Shown here piece after piece: positions 15,780 through 23,058 of a DNA stretch of 51,813 nucleotides. A program made the position numbers and the translations under genes. Source of the stretch: Deltaproteobacteria bacterium (GTDB lineage Bacteria; Desulfobacterota; Deferrimicrobia; Deferrimicrobiales; Deferrimicrobiaceae); contig JACRCO010000032.1 of assembly GCA_016218975.1 (NCBI GenBank), forward strand, positions 1 through 51,813. The letters are read 5' to 3'. Position 1 is the stretch's first letter. The number at the start of each line of letters is the position of its first letter. The notes under the pieces are model-generated. The model worked only from the letters and a program-made list of their open reading frames with translations. It had not been told where the DNA came from and did no database searches.

Positions 15780-15850
15780 ACTTTTTTCCACAGGTTGTTG
15801 AAAAAAGTTCAGGAACGTCCCCGTTTTTAAGAGGAACGTCCCCGTTTTAA
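15761..15850. repeat. Palindromic repeat between coaE and ald
   Basis: Two 28-bp arms (15761-15788 and 15800-15827) are perfect inverted repeats around an 11-nt loop. A partial third copy of the outer arm (15832-15850, AGGAACGTCCCCGTTTTAA) follows in direct orientation. The transcribed hairpin could act as a bidirectional terminator, since each arm holds a run of T. The size and form resemble REP-type or other palindromic repeats that spread in bacterial genomes. It contains the stop codons of both convergent genes. Confidence 0.85.
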
Positions 15851-16963
15851 GGTAAGGAGCGTCTCCGGCTGCGTATACACCCTGCGGAGCGCCTTTGCCA
15901 CTCCTTCGCAGGTCACCTTTCCCCGGAAGGTGTTGAGCCCTGCCCGCAGCGCGGAATCCTTACACAATGCGCCCTCCACACCGTCGCGCGCCAGCGAAAC
16001 CACATAAGGGAGCGTCGCTGACACCAGCGCCGCGGTCGAAGTGCGCGGGACGGCCGCAGGCATGTTCGCGACGCAATAGTGCACCACCCCTTCCTCGACG
16101 AAATAGGGGGCAGCGTGCGTCGTCGGGCGGGAAGTTTCGAAAGACCCTCCCTGATCAATGGAAATGTCTACGACCGCCGCTCCCTTTTTCATCATCCGCA
16201 GCATTTCCCGGGATACGAGCACCGGCGCCTTGTCGCCGACCACAAGCACCGTCGAAATGACCAGGTCGGCTTCCGCTATTTCCGCCCGGATCGATTCCTG
16301 CGTGGAAAGGACGGTTCGTACCCCGGCCGGTATTTCACCGGCGGCGCGTACCAGTTTTTCGGCGGAGATGTCGAGGATCGTCACCGCCGCGCCCACTCCG
16401 GCGGCGACCCGCGCCGCGCTCCTGCCCGCGATGCCGGCGCCGATCACGAGGACGCGCGATGCGGGAACACCGCCTGCGCCCGACAGCAGGACCCCCCGCC
16501 CTCCGCAGGACTTCTCCAAAGCCCTCGCGCCTACCTGCACCGACAGGATCCCTGCCACCTCGCTCATGGGTTTCAAAAGCGGCAGCCGGCCTTCCACGGT
16601 AACGGTTTCGTACGCGATCGCCGTAACGCGACGGGCCAGCAACGCATCCGTAAGCTCCGGCAACGCCGCGAGGTGAAGATACGTGAACAGGGAAGTTTTT
16701 TCGGAAAGGAAGGGATACTCGGTTGTAACGGGTTCCTTTACCTTGACGACGAGGTCGGTATCCCAGGCTTCACGGGCCGAAGGGACGATCGCTCCGCCCG
16801 CTGCGGAATATTCATCGTCGGTGAACCCGCTTTCCAGCCCCGCGCCGGCCTGTACGATTACCGACGCACCGGCACGGCCAAGCGCATCCACCCCTTCCGG
16901 TGTCATTGAGACGCGGTTTTCTCCCGACTTTATTTCTTTCGGGATGCCGATCCGCAGGCTCAT
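15827..16963 (-). CDS. ald: Alanine dehydrogenase
   Basis: Reversible NAD-dependent conversion of L-alanine to pyruvate and ammonium, cytoplasmic. The protein has 378 aa, family length about 370. The N-terminus RIGIPKEIKSGENRVSMTPEG is the AlaDH/PNT signature. Substrate-binding Lys is in VKVKEP (about 76) and the catalytic His in YLHLA (about 97). The NAD-binding Rossmann segment is VLVIGAGIAGRSAARVA (about 170). The C-terminus LKRGRSS is encoded by the repeat at 15827-15850. The ATG overlaps the stop of the ADP-forming acyl-CoA synthetase by 4 bp, so the two are coupled and may act together in alanine use via pyruvate and acetyl-CoA (inference). Confidence 0.95.
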   Translation of the reverse strand: MSLRIGIPKEIKSGENRVSMTPEGVDALGRAGASVIVQAGAGLESGFTDDEYSAAGGAIVPSAREAWDTDLVVKVKEPVTTEYPFLSEKTSLFTYLHLAALPELTDALLARRVTAIAYETVTVEGRLPLLKPMSEVAGILSVQVGARALEKSCGGRGVLLSGAGGVPASRVLVIGAGIAGRSAARVAAGVGAAVTILDISAEKLVRAAGEIPAGVRTVLSTQESIRAEIAEADLVISTVLVVGDKAPVLVSREMLRMMKKGAAVVDISIDQGGSFETSRPTTHAAPYFVEEGVVHYCVANMPAAVPRTSTAALVSATLPYVVSLARDGVEGALCKDSALRAGLNTFRGKVTCEGVAKALRRVYTQPETLLTLKRGRSS

Positions 16964-18987
16964 GACTTCGAGTCTGCGGGAACCACCCGCGCATCGACGA
17001 TCGAAACCCCTTTTTCGTGTACGATGACCGGGTTAAGGTCAAGCTCCGCCATTTCGGGATGATCCGCGGCGAAAGCGGACACTTTCATCAGAAGTTCGCG
17101 AACCGCCGCCGTGTCCGAGGAAGCTCCGCCGCGATAGCCTTCGAGCAGTTTCGCGCCCCGTATCCCCGCAATCATTTCCTCCGCGTCCTTTTTCGCCAGC
17201 GGGACGATCCGCAAGGAAACATCCTCCATAGCTTCCACCAGGACGCCGCCCATGCCGAACATGACGGCAGGTCCGAACTGGAGGTCCCTCGCCACTCCGA
17301 CGATGACTTCCTTTCCCGGCTGCGCCATCGCGCTGACGACAACACCCTCGTCCCTCGCGCCAAATCGTTTCACGGCCTGGGCTATGCCCCGGCAGGCCCG
17401 CCGCACGCCTTCATCGTCCGCGATGCCGAGGAGCACTCCCCCTATATCGCTCTTATGCGTAATATCCGGAGAGTTCACCTTCACCGCGACGGGATAGCCG
17501 ATTTTCCTTGCCGCCCTGACGGCCTCCTCCTCGTTCCGCGCGTGCGCGAACGGTACGACGGGAAACCCTGCGTCCGACAGGAGCCGCATGGAGTCCGCCG
17601 GGGCGAGGGCCTTTCCACCTGCCTCTCCGCTCCGCGCGTCAGGCGTCTTCCCCGCCTCCAGCGGGAAGGTTTCCCGCCGGAACCGCGCATGACACGCAAG
17701 GGCGCGCACCGCCCGCTCGGGAGTGGGAAACACCGCTATCTTCTTTTCGTGTAGCAACACCCTTTCCGCGCGCTCGACATCGGCGCCGCCCAGGTAGGAT
17801 ACAAGTTCGCACCTACCCGGCGTGATCACATCGCAGGCGCCCGGGATCGGGTCGCCGAATATGGGCATGACCACGTCGTAATGTCCGGCCGCAGCTTCGA
17901 GGACTTTCCTGTACCTTGCTGCGTCGGTGTCTCCGGTGAGATCCAGCGGGTTCCCCACGATGCAGTGGGAAGGCAGCAACTCCCTCAAGCGCGCCGCAAG
18001 CCCGTCCGGCAACGGGGTCACGCGGAAACCTTCCTCCTCCGCCACGTCGGTGGCGATGATGGCGGATCCCCCCGAGCTTGTCACGATCAGCATACTTGGG
18101 CCTTCCGGCGGAGGCAGGTAGGCAAGCGACTTGGAAAAGTCGTAGAGGTCTTCCAGCGATTGCGCGCGATGGACTCCGAACTGCCGGAACACAGCGTCGT
18201 AGATCTCGTCCCTCCCCGCAAGCGAACGCGTATGGGATTCGGCCGCCTTCCTTCCCCGCTCGGTGCGTCCCGCCTTGAAGATCACCAAAGGCTTTCGGCA
18301 TTTCCCGACGGCCGCGAGGAACTTCGCCGCGTCCTTCACCCCTTCTATGTACAGGGAGATCACTTTCGTGTTCGGATCGCCCGCGAAGAATGCGATGAGG
18401 TCCGCCTCGTCGACATCGGCGCGGTTCCCCATGCTGACGAACGCGGAGAACCCGAGATGATCCTCCGAAGCCCAGTCGGCCATCGCCGCCCCGACCGTGC
18501 CGCTTTGGGATATGAAGGCGATGTCGCCTCTCCGGGTGATGAGCGGCCACGAGGCGCATACCCCGTGATAAGGGTAATTCACCCCCTGGCAATTCGGCCC
18601 TACGATGCGGATCCCGCACCGCGCGGCGTTGCGCGTCATCTCTTCCTGGATGGCTGCCCCCGCCTCCCCCGACTCCGCGAATCCCCCGCTGATGACGATG
18701 GCGGACCGGACCTTCCGCTCGCCGAGCTGGAGAATCGTCCCGGGGACTAGCTTTGCCGGTATGATGAGAACCGCCAGGTCGGTCCCCTCGGGAAGCTCCG
18801 ATGCGGACTTGAGCGAGATCCTGCCGAGCACTGTCTCGCCCTTGGGGTTGACCGGCAGGATTTCTCCCCGGAACCCCGCCTCGACGATGTTACGGAATAT
18901 CTGGAACCCCATTTTTTCCGGATTGGACGAAGCGCCGACGACCGCGATGCGTTCCGGGCGAAACAGGGGAACGAGGGAATCGGACAT
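16960..18987 (-). CDS. ADP-forming acyl-CoA synthetase (acetate--CoA ligase type, fused alpha-beta)
   Basis: Interconverts an acyl-CoA, ADP and phosphate with the free acid, CoA and ATP. The 675-aa protein fuses both subunits. The CoA-binding domain starts IAVVGASSNPEKMGFQIFRN (about 14). Succinyl-CoA-ligase-like domains contain RIVGPNCQGV and SQSGTVGAA. The phospho-His segment is AESHTRSLAGRDEIYDAVFRQFG (about 250); the family usually reads SHTGALAG, so Arg-Ser replaces Gly-Ala. The ATP-grasp domain (about 460-675) has GYPVAVKVNSPDITHKSDIGGV and the C-terminal AELDLNPVIV. It is coupled to ald, which suggests energy conservation from alanine-derived acetyl-CoA. Propionate or 3-hydroxypropionate specificity cannot be excluded. 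Confidence 0.92.
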   Translation of the reverse strand: MSDSLVPLFRPERIAVVGASSNPEKMGFQIFRNIVEAGFRGEILPVNPKGETVLGRISLKSASELPEGTDLAVLIIPAKLVPGTILQLGERKVRSAIVISGGFAESGEAGAAIQEEMTRNAARCGIRIVGPNCQGVNYPYHGVCASWPLITRRGDIAFISQSGTVGAAMADWASEDHLGFSAFVSMGNRADVDEADLIAFFAGDPNTKVISLYIEGVKDAAKFLAAVGKCRKPLVIFKAGRTERGRKAAESHTRSLAGRDEIYDAVFRQFGVHRAQSLEDLYDFSKSLAYLPPPEGPSMLIVTSSGGSAIIATDVAEEEGFRVTPLPDGLAARLRELLPSHCIVGNPLDLTGDTDAARYRKVLEAAAGHYDVVMPIFGDPIPGACDVITPGRCELVSYLGGADVERAERVLLHEKKIAVFPTPERAVRALACHARFRRETFPLEAGKTPDARSGEAGGKALAPADSMRLLSDAGFPVVPFAHARNEEEAVRAARKIGYPVAVKVNSPDITHKSDIGGVLLGIADDEGVRRACRGIAQAVKRFGARDEGVVVSAMAQPGKEVIVGVARDLQFGPAVMFGMGGVLVEAMEDVSLRIVPLAKKDAEEMIAGIRGAKLLEGYRGGASSDTAAVRELLMKVSAFAADHPEMAELDLNPVIVHEKGVSIVDARVVPADSKS

Positions 18988-19035
18988 GGATTCACCGCCG
19001 GGATTGTTTTCGACAATCTAACAAAGGGGTGCGGA

Positions 19036-19071
19036 AAAGAAAAGGCGCCGGGGAGTTGCCCCCCTGGCGCC
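19036..19071 (-). terminator. Rho-independent terminator of cspA
   Basis: On the minus strand GGCGCC...GGCGCC and CCCC/GGGG arms (19071-19061 with 19053-19044) form a strong stem, followed by TTTTCTTTT. It ends the cold-shock transcript before the acyl-CoA synthetase gene. Confidence 0.8.
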
Positions 19072-19095
19072 CGGATTCGATGCGGGAATCGGCGT

Positions 19096-19296
19096 TCAGA
19101 CTTTGCGGACGTTCGCCGCCTTTTTCCCCTTCGGTCCCGCGGTCACCTCGAACTCCACCTTCTGCCCTTCGGCCAGCGAGCGGAAGCCGTCTCCGCGGAT
19201 CTCGCTGAAGTGTACGAAGATATCGTCCCCCTCGTCCTGCGTGATGAAGCCGTACCCCTTTGCGTCGTTGAACCACTTGACCGTTCCAGTCGCCAT
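19096..19296 (-). CDS. Cold-shock protein, CspA family
   Basis: A 66-aa single cold-shock (OB-fold) domain that binds single-stranded RNA or DNA. Both RNP motifs are present: KGYGFITQ (RNP1, residues 13-20) and DIFVHF (RNP2, about 25-30). The N-terminal TGTVKWFND is canonical. The ATG is preceded by AAGGAG. The gene is monocistronic, with promoter at 19447-19475, a leader of about 145 nt with a hairpin next to the ribosome binding site, and its own terminator. A long structured leader is usual for cold-induced csp genes; cold induction here is inference. Confidence 0.97.
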   Translation of the reverse strand: MATGTVKWFNDAKGYGFITQDEGDDIFVHFSEIRGDGFRSLAEGQKVEFEVTAGPKGKKAANVRKV

Positions 19297-19313
19297 TCCC
19301 GTCTCCTTTGGTT

Positions 19314-19328
19314 CGACCCCTCGGGTCG
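19314..19328 (-). promoter_or_regulatory. Hairpin in the csp leader next to the ribosome binding site
   Basis: On the minus strand CGACCC-GAG-GGGTCG forms a six-pair stem with a 3-nt loop, ending about 6 nt before the AAGGAG site of the csp gene. It could modulate translation with temperature or stabilise the leader; this is inference from position. Confidence 0.4.
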
Positions 19329-19446
19329 TTCGTCTGGGGGCGATGCGCCGCCCCGTTGCGTTCGGCCCGTCAGGTGGAAGCTATATTTCGCGCCGGCCAT
19401 CGGCGCGCGCAACGCCCGGACGAAGGACCGAAAAAGTGACGTATTC

Positions 19447-19475
19447 TACCTATCCAAATTGAACCGGGCTGTCAA
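19447..19475 (-). promoter_or_regulatory. Sigma-70-type promoter of the cold-shock gene
   Basis: On the minus strand a perfect TTGACA (19475-19470) is followed after 17 bp by TAGGTA (19452-19447); TAGAAT four bases further is an alternative -10. The predicted start near 19440 gives a leader of about 145 nt. Confidence 0.6.
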
Positions 19476-19487
19476 TGGGATTCTTGA

Positions 19488-19727
19488 TTATCCTGCGGAA
19501 CTTCGTATCCCGGACTCCTGTAGGAGTTCTTCCCTTTCCAGTATGGAATCGTAGCCCACGATGACGATATCGCCCGGCCCGCCGGCAAAAATCTTCTGCG
19601 CGAGTTTCGTAAGGCCGAGCCGGTTCATGCTCCTGCGGCTTCGACGAAATTCGAGAATGGAACCGATGCGCTCGACGTCCTTATCTCCTGCTGCGATGCG
19701 GTAAACGGGATATCCACGAATTTCCAT
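19488..19727 (-). CDS. Hypothetical small protein (79 aa)
   Basis: Not recognised. The sequence begins MEIRGYPVYRIAAGDKDVER, has an Arg/Ser-rich stretch (FRRSRRSMNRLG) and a C-terminal region GGPGDIVIVGYDSILEREEL. It has no signal peptide or membrane segment. Codon use is rich in G/C third positions like the neighbouring genes, which supports coding. The ATG has only a weak upstream purine run. It ends 12 bp before the csp promoter, and nothing in the context indicates its role. Confidence 0.5.
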   Translation of the reverse strand: MEIRGYPVYRIAAGDKDVERIGSILEFRRSRRSMNRLGLTKLAQKIFAGGPGDIVIVGYDSILEREELLQESGIRSSAG

Positions 19728-19972
19728 TCGGCGCCCGCGCTTCTCTGCGAATTAATGCAACGTGGTTGTTCGTTGCATTCACTTGCGTGTATTGAAGCAA
19801 ATTCCAGACCGTGAGGATGCTCATTGGAATAAGAAGGTTTCAAGAGGATTTTTCGGGCTATATGCCGATTTGAAACAAACGAATGGGAAATTATTTTCCC
19901 ACTTTGAGCATTATATTGGCCTGCTTACCCGTATGTTTTATTCATGACCGTACAAAAAACATTATATTCCGC
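19728..19972. other. AT-rich spacer without recognised gene
   Basis: About 245 bp, clearly richer in A and T than the genes around it. I see no coding frame with a ribosome binding site, no tRNA and no clear terminator in it. Confidence 0.5.
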
Positions 19973-20125
19973 TTATTTCTTTAAAAACGAAGATTTCCCC
20001 TCCAATGACTTCCAGAGTTCACGCTCTTTCCTGCCCTCCCAGATCCCCCGGAACACCGAAACGATCATCACGATCATCACGAAAAAACCGGCTCCGAAAA
20101 ACACCCAGATCAGTAAATCCGCCAT
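19973..20125 (-). CDS. Small single-pass membrane protein (50 aa)
   Basis: Function unknown. The translation starts MADLLIWVFFGAGFFVMIVM, giving one transmembrane helix of about 22 residues, then a basic/acidic cytoplasmic tail (FRGIWEGRKERELWKSLEGK...) ending in KK. The ATG at 20125 is preceded by AAGGGGG at good spacing, and the frame ends in TAA at 19973. The pattern of one membrane helix with a short charged tail is that of small membrane regulators or subunit-like proteins. It is divergent from the reductase-hydratase fusion gene, with about 170 bp between them. Confidence 0.55.
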   Translation of the reverse strand: MADLLIWVFFGAGFFVMIVMIVSVFRGIWEGRKERELWKSLEGKSSFLKK

Positions 20126-20295
20126 CGCGACCCCCTTCCGCCGGAAGGTTGGTTCGCGAGTTGCCGCCCATATGCGCCGTTTACCGCAATTTTTATTATA
20201 TGATTCCGTAGAATCGATTTCAATTCACCTGAATCCTAAGAACAAAATATTTCCCCAGGACGCCAGGTGAACAACGAACCCGGAGGTAACAGAAA

Positions 20296-23058
20296 TTGAG
20301 CGGACCGACCCTCGCGCACGGCGGTTACTGGCCCCTTGGAGTTCTCCCCTGCCTCGAGATGGACATCCCCGAACGCATGCAGGCGATCACGATCCACCGC
20401 GAACGATACGGCCCCCCTTCGGAATCGTTGCGCATGGAGACCGTCGCCGCGCCGCGGCTTCGTCCGACGGATGCGAAAAAAGTCATCGTGGCCGTTCTGG
20501 CGACGGGCCCGAACTTCAACACGAACTTTGCGGCCCTCGGATTGCCCGTTCCCGTGTTCGGCCGCGGTGATTCGGCCGCGCTCCATATCCCCGGAAGCGA
20601 CGCCCTCGGCATTGTCGTTGACGCAGGCCCCGCTGTAACGCGCGTCAGGTCGGGGCAGGCGGTCATTCTCGACTCATGGACCGGCAGGAACATCCGCGGC
20701 TACGAAACCCATGACGGTTTCAACGCGCAATTCGTCGTTATCGAGGAAGATCGGGCGATCCCGGTCCCCGCGCCGTTGCGCGGATACACGCCGGAGCGGC
20801 TCGCAGCGATGATGCTCACCTTCGGCACGGCTTACCGCGCAGTTGTCGAGCGCCTTCGGGTTGCGCCGGGCGATTCGGTCCTCGTCATGGGCGGCGGCAA
20901 GGGGACCAGCTTCGCCGGGATACAGATCGCAAAAGCCCTCGGCGCCCGTGTACTCATCATGGGATCGAACCCCGAACTTGCCCGGTCGTTGATCGAACGG
21001 GGGATGGCCGATGCCTTCGTGAACCGCAGGGAAATTCCGGGAGAGGTCTTCGGCGTCGTTCCTTCCGGCGAGAGCCTCGATGAATGGGAAAAAAGGACGG
21101 AGCCGTTCCGCAGGAAGGTTTTCGAAGCGAACGGCGGGCGTCCCGTTGACGCGGTGTTCGAGCATACGGGCGGAGCCCTCTTCCCGCTGCTCGTTTCCGT
21201 CCTTTCGGATGACGGCAGGCTCGCCTTCTTCGGCGCAACGGGTGCGGGCCTTCGCGGCGAATACAAGGAGACGTTCTGGTACCGGGGACGCCGGTTCGCC
21301 ATGGATGCACGGTGGGTGTGGATGCGCCAGAAGCAGATCCTGTTCCGAAAGGGGAACCCGGATGCGATATTCGATGAAATCGGGCTGCTTCCCGGCCGCC
21401 GGGGGTTAATTTGGGGCGCCGATGCCTACGCCCGCAAGTTCGCCCGCGCCGCCCTGTCGCGGAAAGCCGAAATCGCCGTCATCGCTTCCTCGAAAACGGA
21501 AAAGCGGGGAATCGCGGAATTGCGGCGCATGGGGGTGCCGCCGAAGAATTTCCTCGACCGCGACGCCTTCGAATTCCCCGAGGACATGCCCGATCCCCTG
21601 ACCTCCGACGGCCGGCCGAATCCCGGGTACGCCTCCGGTTTCACGAAGCATGCGCAGGCCCTGGGCAAAGCGTTGTGGGGCATCTTCGGCTCCAGGGTCA
21701 GCCCGGACTTCGTAGTCGAGCGAACGGATCAAAGCACCCTCCACTTCAGTTCGTTCGTGCTTCGCGATTTCGATGAGGGAGATGCAATGCCCTCGGGGTA
21801 TATCGTTGTCCGCGGCGGAACGGACCTGTCCATCCTCGGGTCTCACATGTACAACTCCTCGCAGGCGGCGGAAGTCGTACGCCTTCTTGCGGGCGGAGGG
21901 CTGTCGATGGAGCAGGACGACCTGGAGATGACCGGGCTGGACGGCATCCCCGGGCTGCAGCAGCGCATGCTGGACGGCTCGATGACGAAACCCAAGGGGG
22001 TTGCGCTCGTCCAGGCCGATCGCCCGGGACGCACGATCGCGGATTGCGAGGATCGCTACCTCGGCGACGCTTTGCGCGCCCCCGATCCGCGTCAAAACCG
22101 TTTTCTCGGAATTCGCCTTGCGGGCGAGACCGCAGTTCTCTCGTTTCACCGCCCCGACGCATTGAATGCGCTCAGCGAGGAGGTGCTCTCGCAGTTAGCG
22201 GACGTTATCCGGGGAATCCGGGAATCCGGGACGATCGACGGAAAGACGGTGCGGGCGGTTATCCTCACCGGATCCGGAAGGTCTTTCGTGGCAGGCGCGG
22301 ACGTCAAGGAGTTCCTCGGCAAGAGCAGTGAAGAGATAGCGCGTCTCGCCGCGAAAAACATCGGCGTCTTCACGGAGCTGGAAAACCTCCCGGTGCCTGT
22401 TATCGCGGTGGTGGACGGTTTCGCGCTCGGCGGCGGCAACGAGCTCGCCATGAGCGCCCGATACCGGATCGTGACGGAAAACGCCAGCCTCGGACAACCG
22501 GAAGTGAAGCTCGGGATCATTCCCGGTTACGGAGGGATGCAGCGCCTTCCGCGCCTCGCGGGGCCGTGGAAAGCCGCGTCGATGTGCGTCAACGGCGAAC
22601 CCGTCGACGGCCACGCCGCCGTCGGGATGGGGCTTGCCGATGAATTCTGCAATTCGGCGGCCGCCCTCCCGCGCGCGATCCGGGTGGTGAAGGAGATACT
22701 CGAAGGTAAAAGGAAGGCGCCGAAGATCGATTGGGACGGCGCCGCGTCGCGGCAGAAGGCAGCCCTCGACCGCCTTCTCGGACTGCCGTCCGTGCGAGAC
22801 ATCCTTTCCGCTCCCGCCCCCGGCGCCGCCGAAGCCTCCGACCTGCGGGCCGCAAGGAGATTCGCCGCAAGGGTCGCCCTGCAGGCGATGATACACGGTT
22901 TCGAAAACGGCTTCGCGGCGGGTCTCGCGAACGACGCAGTGGCGTTCGGCGAGGCGGCCGCATCGGCGGGAGGGCAGGAATGGGTTCGCCGCTTCGTTGA
23001 GAAGGACCCTCGCCAATCGTCGTTTCTCACATTGCTGACACTTCCGGAGGAAGCATGA
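20296..23058 (+). CDS. Acrylyl-CoA reductase-like / enoyl-CoA hydratase fusion protein
   Basis: A 920-aa two-domain enzyme. Residues about 25-595 form a zinc-free MDR domain of the crotonyl-CoA/acrylyl-CoA reductase kind, with a nucleotide-binding loop VMGGGKGTSFAG (about 197) and the segments DAVFEHTGGALFPLL, EFPEDMPDPL and ILGSHMYNSSQA that resemble, from memory, the reductase domain of propionyl-CoA synthase. Residues about 600-860 are a crotonase domain with RPDALNAL, the oxyanion-hole AGADVKEF, and both catalytic Glu (Glu716 in GGGNELAMSA, Glu736 in GQPEVKLG). Expected chemistry: 3-hydroxyacyl-CoA dehydration and NADPH-dependent enoyl-CoA reduction without free intermediate. Propionyl-CoA synthase has the order ligase-hydratase-reductase; here the ligase is missing and the order is reversed. 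The start is TTG with GGAGGT eight nt upstream. The stop overlaps the next gene by 4 bp. Confidence 0.85.
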   Translation: MSGPTLAHGGYWPLGVLPCLEMDIPERMQAITIHRERYGPPSESLRMETVAAPRLRPTDAKKVIVAVLATGPNFNTNFAALGLPVPVFGRGDSAALHIPGSDALGIVVDAGPAVTRVRSGQAVILDSWTGRNIRGYETHDGFNAQFVVIEEDRAIPVPAPLRGYTPERLAAMMLTFGTAYRAVVERLRVAPGDSVLVMGGGKGTSFAGIQIAKALGARVLIMGSNPELARSLIERGMADAFVNRREIPGEVFGVVPSGESLDEWEKRTEPFRRKVFEANGGRPVDAVFEHTGGALFPLLVSVLSDDGRLAFFGATGAGLRGEYKETFWYRGRRFAMDARWVWMRQKQILFRKGNPDAIFDEIGLLPGRRGLIWGADAYARKFARAALSRKAEIAVIASSKTEKRGIAELRRMGVPPKNFLDRDAFEFPEDMPDPLTSDGRPNPGYASGFTKHAQALGKALWGIFGSRVSPDFVVERTDQSTLHFSSFVLRDFDEGDAMPSGYIVVRGGTDLSILGSHMYNSSQAAEVVRLLAGGGLSMEQDDLEMTGLDGIPGLQQRMLDGSMTKPKGVALVQADRPGRTIADCEDRYLGDALRAPDPRQNRFLGIRLAGETAVLSFHRPDALNALSEEVLSQLADVIRGIRESGTIDGKTVRAVILTGSGRSFVAGADVKEFLGKSSEEIARLAAKNIGVFTELENLPVPVIAVVDGFALGGGNELAMSARYRIVTENASLGQPEVKLGIIPGYGGMQRLPRLAGPWKAASMCVNGEPVDGHAAVGMGLADEFCNSAAALPRAIRVVKEILEGKRKAPKIDWDGAASRQKAALDRLLGLPSVRDILSAPAPGAAEASDLRAARRFAARVALQAMIHGFENGFAAGLANDAVAFGEAAASAGGQEWVRRFVEKDPRQSSFLTLLTLPEEA

